Positions 1-6,899 of a stretch of DNA of 39,248 nt are shown piece by piece. Positions within the stretch are counted from its first letter, which is position 1. Each line of letters opens with the position of its first letter. Origin of the DNA: Herpetosiphon llansteffanensis. Lineage in GTDB: Bacteria > Chloroflexota > Chloroflexia > Chloroflexales > Herpetosiphonaceae. Made by a program: the position numbers and the translations under genes. The notes beneath the pieces were generated by a model, which was not told where the DNA came from, made no database searches, and was given only the letters and a program-made list of their open reading frames with translations. The DNA lies in contig NZ_PUBZ01000115.1 in NCBI RefSeq assembly GCF_003205875.1, positions 1-39,248 of the forward strand. Direction: 5' to 3'.

Positions 1-19
1 GGGCTGGGGGGTGAGGGGA
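1..19. repeat. right end of a CCCTCACCCC inverted-repeat element (partial)
   Basis: The first bases read GGGCTGGGGGGTGAGGGG. This is the same right-hand terminus seen on the complete elements ending at 7521, 12191 and 22607. The rest of this copy lies outside the window. It ends 15 bases before the stop codon of the minus-strand kinase gene, so it sits at that gene's 3' end. Confidence 0.6.
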
Positions 20-33
20 ATTAAACCTATCCT

Positions 34-681
34 TTAATAGCGAGCGTAGCGTTCGCGTTCCAGTTTGGCGTTGGTCAAAACCACCCCAACCAAGTGCGCA
101 TTGACCCGTTGCAACAAGGCTACAGCTTCGCGTGCACTATCGCGGCGAGTTTTGCCAGCCCGCGTCACCAGCACCACGCCATCGACTTTGGTCGCCAACA
201 AGGCTGCATCGCTGGCTGCCAACACTGGCGGCGCATCGATCAACACAATATCTGCTTGTTGCTTGAGATCGCGCAGCACACTATCGAAGCGCTTGGAACT
301 AAGCAAATCTGCTGGGCTGGGTGGGGTTGCCCCAGCAGGCAAAATTTGCAAGCCATCAATTTCGGTTTTGAGCAGCGGCAAATCGCTGTTTTGGCTCATC
401 GCTTGGCTCAGGCCGCGATCGTTGCTTACCCCAAACAAGCTGTGCAAGCTAGGCCGCCGCAAATCGCAATCGAGCACAATCACCCGTTGCTCTGCTTGGG
501 CAAAGGTAACGGCCAAATTGGCCAGCGCAATGCTTTTATCTTCGTCAGGCACGCTGCTCGTAACCAAAATCGTATGCAATTTGCGCTCAATCGATGAAAA
601 TTGAATATTGGTACGCAAGGTGCGATAGGCTTCGGCGGCGGCGGCCCGTGGATCGCGCAACGTGATTAAATCTAATGCCAC
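34..681 (-). CDS. CpsD/CapB-family tyrosine kinase with altered Walker A
   Basis: 215 aa, cytoplasmic. The family (BY-kinases) autophosphorylates C-terminal tyrosines and, with a Wzz-type membrane activator, controls export and chain length of exopolysaccharide. Seen here: the oligomerisation motif EX2RX2R (E17, R20, R23), Walker A' VIVLDCDLRRP (67-77, D71 and D73), Walker B IVLIDAPP (145-152) and tyrosines 212 and 215 at the C-terminus. The P-loop is odd. Residues 41-51 read TSSVPDEDKSI, where relatives have P-x-E-G-K-S/T-T, so the glycine before the catalytic lysine is Asp48 (codon GAT, one base from GGT) and the following Thr is Ile51. Lys49 and Ser50 remain. It lies 40 nt after the second Wzz gene, so the three genes look like one operon with kinase and membrane activator on separate polypeptides. 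Kinase family is certain; catalytic activity is not. Confidence 0.85.
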   Translation of the reverse strand: MALDLITLRDPRAAAAEAYRTLRTNIQFSSIERKLHTILVTSSVPDEDKSIALANLAVTFAQAEQRVIVLDCDLRRPSLHSLFGVSNDRGLSQAMSQNSDLPLLKTEIDGLQILPAGATPPSPADLLSSKRFDSVLRDLKQQADIVLIDAPPVLAASDAALLATKVDGVVLVTRAGKTRRDSAREAVALLQRVNAHLVGVVLTNAKLERERYARY

Positions 682-721
682 AGTAACTACCTCTATCTAA
701 TTGGTTGGCTCAGGCCGACGC

Positions 722-1372
722 TTAATGTTCGGGAATGCTGCCCAAGGTTGGCAGGCCTGTCCAGCGTTCAATATCGTTGTTGGATTTGATCCGATCATCG
801 AAATATTCAAGCGCAAAGGCCACCAAAATGCCGATGATGCCACCCAAAATTCCGCCAGCTAACACGTTAATTTTGGTTTTTGGCGAGGCCAGTTCAATAT
901 ATTTGGCTGGTTGCTGAACGCGAATATTAATTGCATCGGTGCTCAAGCGTAGCGCATTCAAGCCAGCAACTTCGCTTTTGAGCGTTTCGCCCAAGGCATC
1001 GGCCAATTCGACGGCTTTTTTGGCATCGGGATAATCGACGTTGATCGTCAGCAGCAATTGATCGGGCTGCGGTTGAATTGCAATATATTTGCGCAAATAA
1101 TCGGGCGTGCGATCCAATTGCAATTGATTGCTAATTTCTTGCAAGCGCGCATCGGTCAATTGGCCAGGCCAGTTGCCCATCACACTCGGCAATTGCATAG
1201 TCAAACCCTGATCGTAGCGGCTGGTGATGACATTATAGGTCGTTTGGGCGCGATACAAAGGCGTTTGCAATTTGCTAAACCCGTAGGCTGCACCAGCACT
1301 GGCAAAACCAATCAGCACAATCACCCACCAGCGCCGGAACAAAATTGCTAAGTAATCTTGTGGTCGAAGCAT
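722..1372 (-). CDS. Wzz/chain-length-determinant family membrane protein
   Basis: 216 aa. Wzz proteins span the membrane twice with a large extracytoplasmic domain; they set polysaccharide chain length and activate the partner tyrosine kinase. Predicted transmembrane segments are at about 16-34 and 169-188, flanking a soluble domain with the typical long alpha/beta composition. The N-terminal RPQDYLAILFRRWWVI and the C-terminal tail with LPTLGSIP are characteristic. The cytoplasmic tail ends before any ATPase domain, so the kinase must be the separate downstream product. The start ATG overlaps the TAA stop of the upstream Wzz gene by one base (TAATG), which implies translational coupling. Confidence 0.85.
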   Translation of the reverse strand: MLRPQDYLAILFRRWWVIVLIGFASAGAAYGFSKLQTPLYRAQTTYNVITSRYDQGLTMQLPSVMGNWPGQLTDARLQEISNQLQLDRTPDYLRKYIAIQPQPDQLLLTINVDYPDAKKAVELADALGETLKSEVAGLNALRLSTDAINIRVQQPAKYIELASPKTKINVLAGGILGGIIGILVAFALEYFDDRIKSNNDIERWTGLPTLGSIPEH

Positions 1373-2064
1373 TACGACTCCTTTGGAATAGCGACGAGCA
1401 CTGGGACATTCAGCTGGGCCAAATCGCTCTGTTCGCGCACGGTACGGTCGAGGTAGTGGCGCAAGAAGGCCAAGCCAAACCCTGCCACCAAGGCCAAAAC
1501 CAAGCGCAACGCCAAACGGGTGATTGGCTGAGGCCAGCGACTAAGTGCCGTAGCCGTGGTTGGCAATTCGAGGGTTTCGACCGCCAACGTGCCCCATTGC
1601 GCCCGATTCCACCATTGCAAGCCTTGTTCGTCGAGCACTGCAATGCTGCCAGCAGCAATCGCCGTGGCTTGATCAGCAGTATCAGCATCAACCAGAATTG
1701 TGGCAATGCGATGCTCTTGCTCAACTGCCGTGATCATGCCTTTGACTGCACCAGCGTCGAGTTGCAGATTGCGATTGCTGGCAATCCATATGCTGACTGC
1801 TTGGGCAAAGGCTTCGGAGCGCACCACGCCCGGCAAATCATCAACAATAAATTGGGTGCTTTGCCACGAATTGTAAATATTCATGTCGGGCAGCACTTCG
1901 TTGCCGCCAACCGGCGCGTGGGTAATGGCAAACTTGGCGTTAGCCCGATAGCGCTGTGGATCAGGCTGAAAGCTGAGCAGCGAAACCAACAACACGAGCA
2001 GCGGCACACCAAGCACCAGCCACCACGAACGTTGGACAATCGCAAAATATCGGCGTAATTCCAT
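1372..2064 (-). CDS. Wzz-like polysaccharide biosynthesis membrane protein
   Basis: 230 aa, a second and divergent Wzz-type protein. It has an N-terminal transmembrane helix at about 14-32, an extracytoplasmic domain, a second helix at about 181-199, and a short cytoplasmic tail ending in LNVPVLVAIP, analogous to LPTLGSIP in its neighbour. Two unequal Wzz subunits next to one kinase suggest a hetero-oligomeric co-polymerase; this is inference from adjacency. Its stop overlaps the next gene's start by one base. The 5' side is a 320-base repeat region separating it from the glycosyltransferase gene. Confidence 0.75.
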   Translation of the reverse strand: MELRRYFAIVQRSWWLVLGVPLLVLLVSLLSFQPDPQRYRANAKFAITHAPVGGNEVLPDMNIYNSWQSTQFIVDDLPGVVRSEAFAQAVSIWIASNRNLQLDAGAVKGMITAVEQEHRIATILVDADTADQATAIAAGSIAVLDEQGLQWWNRAQWGTLAVETLELPTTATALSRWPQPITRLALRLVLALVAGFGLAFLRHYLDRTVREQSDLAQLNVPVLVAIPKES

Positions 2065-2386
2065 AATTTTTCCTTATTTGATCCACGAAGGACACGAAGG
2101 TCACAAAGGGCTGAAACCGCGAAGAACGCGAAGGACGATAGGCGATAGGCTATTGGCTATGGGATGTAAGATCATGTAAATACAAAAATGTTCCGCTAGC
2201 CGAGAGCCTTCAGCCCATCGCCATTTTACCTCTGCGCCTCTGCGTTAAACTTGATTTCTCAACCAAGGCTATGTTCTATGCTCTATGTTCTATGCTCTAA
2301 CATTCATCCCTCATCCCTCATCCTTCATCCTTCCGTCCCGACCCCCAGCCCCCAACTCCTATGCTCTCTGTTCTATGTTCTATGCT
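2065..2386. repeat. intergenic heptad/nonad repeat array
   Basis: No gene. Modules in order: nonads CACGAAGGA, CACGAAGGT, CACAAAGGG (2084-2110); nonads CGCGAAGAA, CGCGAAGGA (2118-2135); heptads CGATAGG, CGATAGG, CTATTGG, CTATGGG (2136-2163); a less repetitive stretch; CTCTGCG units near 2231; heptads alternating CTATGTT and CTATGCT (about 2269-2299); heptads CATCCCT and CATCCTT (about 2304-2331); then another CTATGCT/CTATGTT run to 2389. The stop codon of the glycosyltransferase (CTA at 2387-2389 on the plus strand) lies inside the last heptad run. Confidence 0.85.
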
Positions 2387-3466
2387 CTAACTTAGCAGCA
2401 TTTCAATTTCAGCCCGAATCTGTGCCTCGAAGGCTGGGCGGGCAAATTGCTCGGCATGAGCGCGAATTGCCGTTGGATCGTAATGATCGTTTTGGCTGGC
2501 AAGGATGGCATTGGCTAAATCTTCGACCGTTTGTTGGCTGAAGAAGCGCCCAGTTTGGCCTTCGATTACGCTATCGAGTGCGCCGCCTGCTTTGTAGGCG
2601 ATGACTGGTCGGCCTGCGCCCATGGCTTCGAGCGGCTGAATGCCTGCATCTTCTTCGCCTGGCATTAAGTAGGCGCGACAACGGGCGTATAAACTGCGCA
2701 AACTTGCATCATCGACTTTGCCGACGAAACGCACGCTTGGGCCAGCAACTTTTTCTAGCTCTGCCCGATCGCGGCCATCGCCAAAGATCACCAAGGGCAA
2801 ACCAAGCTTGGTACAGGCTTTGATCGCCAAATCAAGCCGTTTGTAGGGCACTAAGCGCCCGCCTGCCAAATAAAAATCTTCTGTTGGCTGCGGCGCAAAT
2901 GGCTGCAATTCAACTGGCGGCGTGATGATCGTTGAAGGGCGTTTGTAGAAATGGCCAATCCGATCGGCAACCGTGCGCGAGTTGGCAATAAAACGATCAA
3001 CGCGGGCCGACGATTGCACATCCCACAAGCGCAAATAGGTCAGGAAGAAGGGCAGAATCGCCCCAAAAATGCCACTAATTTGCTCACGTTTGACATAATC
3101 GTCGGTGCGCCATGCAAAACGCATTGGCGTGTGACAATAGCACAAGTGGCGCGCGCCGGGCTTGGTAATGATGCCCTTGGCATAGGCGCTCGATGAGCTA
3201 ATGACCAAATCGTAGGCGCTGAGGTCGAAATGCTCGAACGCGCTGGGATAGAGCAAGAAATATTTACGAAAATGTTTGCGCCAGCCTGGTAGCTTTTGCA
3301 TAAACGAGGTGCGAATATCCCAACTGCGATACTCGTTGGGCATGGCCTCAGCATCGTAAATTGATGTATAGATTGGGGCTTGCGGAAACATGGCGTGCAA
3401 CACTTCGAGCACCCGTTCCGCGCCACCATATTGATTCAAATAATCGTGAACTAAAGCTATTTGCAT
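2387..3466 (-). CDS. glycosyltransferase family 4
   Basis: 359 aa, a GT-B-fold retaining glycosyltransferase that would add a sugar to a lipid-linked polysaccharide intermediate at the cytoplasmic membrane face. Motifs: N-terminal GGAERV (14-19) at the acceptor side, the donor-site region GRLVPYKRLDLAIKA (203-217), and the EX7E signature E272-DAGIQPL-E280 followed by GAGRPVIAY. Length is normal for the family. The neighbouring Wzz and kinase genes point to exopolysaccharide assembly; donor and acceptor cannot be read from sequence. The TAG stop is formed by the adjacent heptad array. A terminator for the preceding gene sits just upstream, so this gene probably has its own promoter. Confidence 0.88.
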   Translation of the reverse strand: MQIALVHDYLNQYGGAERVLEVLHAMFPQAPIYTSIYDAEAMPNEYRSWDIRTSFMQKLPGWRKHFRKYFLLYPSAFEHFDLSAYDLVISSSSAYAKGIITKPGARHLCYCHTPMRFAWRTDDYVKREQISGIFGAILPFFLTYLRLWDVQSSARVDRFIANSRTVADRIGHFYKRPSTIITPPVELQPFAPQPTEDFYLAGGRLVPYKRLDLAIKACTKLGLPLVIFGDGRDRAELEKVAGPSVRFVGKVDDASLRSLYARCRAYLMPGEEDAGIQPLEAMGAGRPVIAYKAGGALDSVIEGQTGRFFSQQTVEDLANAILASQNDHYDPTAIRAHAEQFARPAFEAQIRAEIEMLLS

Positions 3467-3477
3467 GGAACCTACTC

Positions 3478-3501
3478 AAACAAAAAGCCCATGGTTGGGC
3501 T
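3478..3501 (-). terminator. intrinsic terminator after the ParB-like gene
   Basis: On the minus strand, AGCCCAACCATGGGCT forms a short stem followed directly by TTTTTG. It lies 68 nt past the stop codon of the ParB-like gene and just before the glycosyltransferase start, separating the two transcription units. Confidence 0.7.
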
Positions 3502-3568
3502 ATCCTGTGGGGTCATTATAGCGCACAACCAGGGCTTCAATGCTGAAAATTAGGTCACAACTGTGTAA

Positions 3569-4900
3569 CTAAGTTGTTGCAAAGGCTCGTTTCATCAAGC
3601 GTCGTGCCCGATGCAGCACGCCAGTTAAAAAGGCGCTGCGTTCGCTGCCAAAGCGTTCTGCATATTCACGCGCCGCCTGCACTGGCTGAATTTCCACGCC
3701 TTGACCGCGCAGCATATGCAAATAATCAGTAATTAGCAAATACAAATCGCCAATCGTATGCTTGGGAAACATCTCGCCAATGTGTTGCTGGGCGATCGCT
3801 TGGGTAACTGGGCGATACACCGTGTCATACCAGCTTTGCACTGCTTCCTCGAAGGTCACTTCACGATCGAGATCTTTGCCCATAAAATATTGATGATCGA
3901 TCACATGCAATTTGATGCGGGCATAATCATTGTCGTTGCTCAGCGGCACACGCACATCTTGGCGCAGCAGATTAAGCTTGCTCCAATGCAAAAATTCTAT
4001 TTCAACCGCACTTGGCGGATCAGGCAACTTCACTCGATTTTTGCGCTCGCCATAATGGCGCGTATAGTCGATCGCGGCAGTTTTCGGACCGGGATCAATC
4101 CCCTCGGTTTGGGTCAGATAATGGCGATGATCCATAATCCACAGATACAAGTCGGTGGCGGTGCGCTCAGGGAAGGCCGCCAAAATGCCAGTAGCATAAA
4201 TTTCGTCGATCAATGGTTTATAAATATTGTCGTACCAGCTTAAAATCGCCTCTTCGCTGCTTGGGTCTTCGCCAAGCTCCAACGATTTGAAATAGCGATG
4301 GCCGTTGATATGCCGAATCAAGTCCAAATAGCCGCTGGGCTTGGTTAGCTCGATAAATTGCGCTTCTGGCCGCAGTTGGGCCAAATTGGTCCATTCCAAA
4401 AAATCTGAGCGTTCTTCCAATTGATTTAATTCATTTTGGGTCATGCTTGGCTTGATTGGCACATCGCTCAGCAATTCGATCACATGGGCATCGATAAAAT
4501 CTTGGCCTTGTTGGCGGGCAACCGAAACTCGATGATTGCCATCGCGCACAAAATAGACCTCGCCAATTTGATACAGCTCGATTGGCGGCAGCAATACATC
4601 GCTATAATGCGCCCGATCGACGTTTTTCCAACGGGCTTTGGTTACTTCGTGGCGCGGCAAAAACTGGCGGTCGAAATCGCTATAGCGGCCTTCGCTGCCA
4701 ATAATTGAAGCCAAGGGCACGATTTGCATGCCACGGTCGGTTTGGCTGCGAATATTTAGGCGAGCGCGAACCTCTTCAAATGGCAAAAGCGTTTGGGGTT
4801 CGTCGCGCAACCGCGCTTTTATGGCATTCAGAAAGGCGCTAAATCGCGCTTTTTGAAAATCACTATCAACTTGCTGATCGATCCATTGATTGTAGCCCAT
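3569..4900 (-). CDS. ParB/Srx-fold protein with duplicated C-terminal domain
   Basis: 443 aa. The N-terminal part carries a ParB-N/sulfiredoxin-like signature: VPLASIIGSEGRYSDFDRQF (61-80), then VYFVRDGNHRVSVARQQG (115-132) with the GNHR motif at 121-124. That motif is used for nucleotide binding in the superfamily. The C-terminal half contains two similar units, about 168-262 and 304-397. Each has LxWxxL at its start, SWYDxxYxP in the middle and FPxxTxxDLYLxIxDxxHxL at the end. No HTH is evident, so chromosome partitioning is unlikely. A strong SD (AAGGAGG) sits just before the ATG. Function unknown; a nucleotide-dependent regulatory role is a guess from the fold. Confidence 0.7.
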   Translation of the reverse strand: MGYNQWIDQQVDSDFQKARFSAFLNAIKARLRDEPQTLLPFEEVRARLNIRSQTDRGMQIVPLASIIGSEGRYSDFDRQFLPRHEVTKARWKNVDRAHYSDVLLPPIELYQIGEVYFVRDGNHRVSVARQQGQDFIDAHVIELLSDVPIKPSMTQNELNQLEERSDFLEWTNLAQLRPEAQFIELTKPSGYLDLIRHINGHRYFKSLELGEDPSSEEAILSWYDNIYKPLIDEIYATGILAAFPERTATDLYLWIMDHRHYLTQTEGIDPGPKTAAIDYTRHYGERKNRVKLPDPPSAVEIEFLHWSKLNLLRQDVRVPLSNDNDYARIKLHVIDHQYFMGKDLDREVTFEEAVQSWYDTVYRPVTQAIAQQHIGEMFPKHTIGDLYLLITDYLHMLRGQGVEIQPVQAAREYAERFGSERSAFLTGVLHRARRLMKRAFATT

Positions 4901-4974
4901 CTTAAGTTCCTCCTTGGTGTCGGCGAGCTTGGCCTAAAATGACACCGTTGTGTGTGTTTGCTAGATTGTTGTTG

Positions 4975-5268
4975 TTACCACGATGGAACAATCTGCTGTG
5001 GTTGGCCCTCAGTGATGCGCCATTCGCGAATCTCGTAGGAATCCAAACCACGTGCTACTAATGGGTCTTCTTCGACAAGATCTCTTGCAGCTGCCAACGA
5101 ATCGGCCTGCAATAAGACAAAGCCACCCCGACGGTCGGTGGCGGGGCCAGAGAGCAACAAGTGGCCAGCGGCTTTGAGCTGGGCCAAATATGCTAAATGA
5201 TCAGGCAAATGCGGTTCGTAGATTGCCCGATCGACGATAATGGTTAATGTTACCAAATACGTTAGCAT
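4975..5268 (-). CDS. YciI-like protein
   Basis: 97 aa, ferredoxin-like alpha/beta fold of the YciI/YCII family, whose small cytosolic members are thought to bind or convert small substrates through a conserved His-Asp pair. The sequence fits: MLTYLVTL strand, HLPDHLAYLAQL helix with the candidate His24, GHLLLSGPATDRRGGFVLL, then EEDPLVARGL. The start at 5268 is preferred because GGGAG lies 8 nt upstream. A longer reading to 5337 would run through the terminator hairpin of the preceding gene. It ends 74 nt before the ParB-like gene and could be cotranscribed with it. Substrate unknown. Confidence 0.75.
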   Translation of the reverse strand: MLTYLVTLTIIVDRAIYEPHLPDHLAYLAQLKAAGHLLLSGPATDRRGGFVLLQADSLAAARDLVEEDPLVARGLDSYEIREWRITEGQPQQIVPSW

Positions 5269-5283
5269 TGCTGACTCCCAAAG

Positions 5284-5308
5284 AAAAAACGCCCCCAATG
5301 GGGAGCGT
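5284..5308 (-). terminator. intrinsic terminator after the metallophosphoesterase
   Basis: On the minus strand, ACGCTCCCC and GGGGGCGT pair around a CATT loop and are followed by TTTTTTC. It lies 31 nt past the metallophosphoesterase stop and overlaps the upstream region of the YciI-like gene. Confidence 0.8.
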
Positions 5309-5339
5309 CGTTGCATACTGTTCAACCTTGAGATCATGA

Positions 5340-5996
5340 TTAACTGGCTCTGGCGTTGCTCAAGGCCGCCATTGGCTCAATATCGAGCAAGCGATAGCCA
5401 TGGGTATTTACAATCAGTGTATCACCATATTGCAAAGGCCGTTGGTCGCCATAGCCATAATTCAAGTGCACATGGCCATGAATAACATAGCGTGGTGCAA
5501 TCCGATCAATAAAGCGCCGTAGCGCTTGCGGCCCGCGATGTGCGCCAATGCCATCGTGCAAGCCTGCTGGTGGTGTGTGGGTAATTAACACATCAAGCCG
5601 CTGGCGATGGCGCATTTGGGCGAAAAAGACCCGTGCGCTAAGCATGGTCATGCGCCAAGCCCATTCAGCTTCGCTATATTGATGTTCGCCTGGGCGATAG
5701 CGTAACACGCCGCTAGCCCCCGCGATTAATATCCCATTCACCATTTCAACCCGCAAATCGAGGTCATCGCAGCCCTGTGGTTTGGTCGAAACTCTGCCGT
5801 CTTCATGCTGCTCAGGCGCATCATGATTGCCGTTAACGTAAAAGCAGGGAACATTGAGCATCGAAACCAGATACTCAAGGTAACTTGGTGGTAAATCACC
5901 ACAGCCGACAATCGCATCGATCGCCCCTACACGTTGGTGCAGCGCCGATGTTTGCAACATGCTAACTACTTCGTCACTAACCGACAGGAGCCTCAT
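5340..5996 (-). CDS. calcineurin-like metallophosphoesterase
   Basis: 218 aa. Metallophosphoesterases hydrolyse phosphate esters or diesters with a dinuclear metal centre. Motifs in order: SVSDEV near the N-terminus (metal Asp), GCGDLPP, GNHD, THTPP and HGHVHL. The first motif is D-E-V instead of the usual D-x-H, so one metal-ligand His is missing; the other motifs are intact. The start at 5996 has GGAGG five bases upstream; a seven-residue-longer start at 6017 has no such signal. A -10-like TATACT lies about 60 nt upstream and a terminator follows. Physiological substrate unknown. Confidence 0.8.
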   Translation of the reverse strand: MRLLSVSDEVVSMLQTSALHQRVGAIDAIVGCGDLPPSYLEYLVSMLNVPCFYVNGNHDAPEQHEDGRVSTKPQGCDDLDLRVEMVNGILIAGASGVLRYRPGEHQYSEAEWAWRMTMLSARVFFAQMRHRQRLDVLITHTPPAGLHDGIGAHRGPQALRRFIDRIAPRYVIHGHVHLNYGYGDQRPLQYGDTLIVNTHGYRLLDIEPMAALSNARAS

Positions 5997-6052
5997 CGCG
6001 CCCTCCAGAACTTCCACGATTCCACACTCGTTGCAGCATTGCGTTACTCAGC

Positions 6053-6058
6053 AGTATA
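6053..6058 (-). promoter_or_regulatory. candidate -10 for the metallophosphoesterase gene
   Basis: TATACT on the minus strand, about 57 nt before the chosen start codon. No convincing -35 hexamer was found at the usual spacing. Confidence 0.4.
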
Positions 6059-6071
6059 GCACAGGTATTGC

Positions 6072-6453
6072 GAGGGATGAAGGATGAAGGATGAGGGATG
6101 AAGGATGAGGGATGATGTAAAATCAAAAGTCAAAAGAAGAGCATAGAACATAGAACATAGGGGTTGGGGGCTGGGGATCAGGGACGGAAGGATGAAGGAT
6201 GAGGGATGAGGGATGAGGGATGATGTAAAATCAAAAGTCAAAAGAAGAGCATAGAGCATAGAGCATAGAACATAGGGATTGGGGGTCAGGGGTCAGGGCT
6301 AGGGATCGGTTGGTCATTCTGAGCCAATAGCCTAGAGCCTTCATAGCCTGCATGCCCTTCGCGCTCTTCGCGTCCTTCGCGGTTTCCGTTCTTCGTGCTC
6401 TTCGTGCTCTTCGTGGATCATAATCCCAATAGCCTTTGTACCCTTCGTGGAGC
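6072..6453. repeat. intergenic repeat array with a 108-bp tandem duplication
   Basis: No gene. It begins with GGATGAA/GGATGAG heptads, then an AATCAAAAGTCAAAAG segment, CATAGAA/CATAGAG heptads and GGGGTTG/GGGGATC-type heptads. The same series then recurs 108 bases later (for example GATGTAAAATC at 6114 and 6222). In the second copy the heptad variants differ, for instance more CATAGAG units. From about 6359 to 6418 reversed nonads follow (TTCGCGCTC and TTCGTGCTC types). Short reading frames across this region are translations of the repeats only. Confidence 0.85.
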
Positions 6454-6491
6454 AAAAGTCGCAGGCACGTTGCAAAAGCTGCGACTTTTTT
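6454..6491 (+). terminator. hairpin with T-tract, terminator-like
   Basis: AAAAGTCGCAG (6454-6464) pairs with CTGCGACTTTT (6479-6489) around a 14-nt loop. A T-run follows, and a second copy of GCGACTTTTTT (6492-6502) comes directly after. No plus-strand gene ends upstream, so it may shield the downstream promoter from read-through out of the repeat array, or be part of the regulatory region of the candidate RNA. Confidence 0.55.
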
Positions 6492-6514
6492 GCGACTTTT
6501 TTAGGCTTGCTCGC

Positions 6515-6523
6515 TGCTATACT
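6515..6523 (+). promoter_or_regulatory. extended -10 promoter of the candidate RNA
   Basis: TGCTATACT: a TGn extension followed by TATACT. No strong -35, as is common for extended -10 promoters. Predicted transcription start is near 6530. Confidence 0.5.
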
Positions 6524-6529
6524 CCTACG

Positions 6530-6793
6530 TGAGCGAAGCACTTTGGAAAACATACACATCGACAATCAAGGAGGTCTGAGTTACTGATAAGGGGTTTGTT
6601 GGTAGTGCGGTGAGAGGCGCTACCTCGGCTCGTAGCTAGTGCGGTGAGAGGCGCTAGATAAGAGCAATCTGCGCAAGCCTGACACGCTGTTGTGTCATAT
6701 GCGTAGCCTTATCAAGCATTCAAACTTATTAGAAATTTCAATCGGGTATCGATCGTTTGAGCAGTGCTATGGCACTGCTCTTGGCTTTTTAGC
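6530..6793 (+). ncRNA. candidate structured non-coding RNA
   Basis: About 264 nt between an extended -10 and a perfect intrinsic terminator, with no sizeable reading frame. Structure seen: TGATAAGG (6585-6592) is exactly complementary to CCTTATCA (6707-6714) and would close a domain containing three hairpins. Hairpins 1 (6601-6624) and 2 (6636-6657) share the same loop, GGTGAGAG, on a stem of the form YTAGTGC/GCGCTAR; the second base pair of the stem differs compensatorily (GGTAG/CTACC against CTAG/CTAG). Hairpin 3 pairs GCGCA with TGCGT, then TGACAC with GTGTCA around GCTGTT. An alternative pairing, GATAAG (6657-6662) with CTTATC (6708-6713), could compete with the closing stem. An SD-like AAGGAGG (6569-6575) has no usable start codon after it. 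The 3' end is GAGCAGTGC-TATG-GCACTGCTC followed by TTGGCTTTTT (6759-6790). I do not recognise the family. Confidence 0.5.
6759..6790 (+). terminator. intrinsic terminator of the candidate RNA
   Basis: Perfect 9-bp stem GAGCAGTGC/GCACTGCTC with a TATG loop, then TTGGCTTTTT. The following gene has its own -10-like sequence at 6850-6855, which fits termination here. Confidence 0.75.
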
Positions 6794-6849
6794 TGCATGC
6801 TTGCAACGATTCTGCTCTAAATCTGCTACTTGGTGGGCTGCCGAATCGC

Positions 6850-6855
6850 TATACT
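6850..6855 (+). promoter_or_regulatory. candidate -10 of the frameshifted membrane-anchored gene
   Basis: TATACT, 44 nt before the ATG at 6900. A -35 is not obvious (CTACTT or TTGGTG at imperfect spacing). Confidence 0.4.
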
Positions 6856-6899
6856 CGGAGTTGAGTGGAATAGCGAACTCGATTGAAAGGAAGCACCTG

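Noticed and set aside
4901-4974. GTGTC...GACAC pairing between the YciI-like and ParB-like genes
   Set aside because: Only five pairs over a long loop, without a T-run; not a convincing terminator.
6060-6330. CRISPR array
   Set aside because: Units are contiguous 7-mers without unique spacers of constant length, and no cas genes are in the window.
6044-6565. Minus-strand reading frames with repeated SSLILHPSSFI and LCSMLYAL phrases
   Set aside because: Pure translations of heptad arrays; the same phrases appear in arrays elsewhere on either strand.
6601-6657. Guanidine-II (mini-ykkC) riboswitch, suggested by two tandem hairpins
   Set aside because: The loops are GGTGAGAG and lack the ACGR loop signature of that class; no transporter or efflux gene follows.
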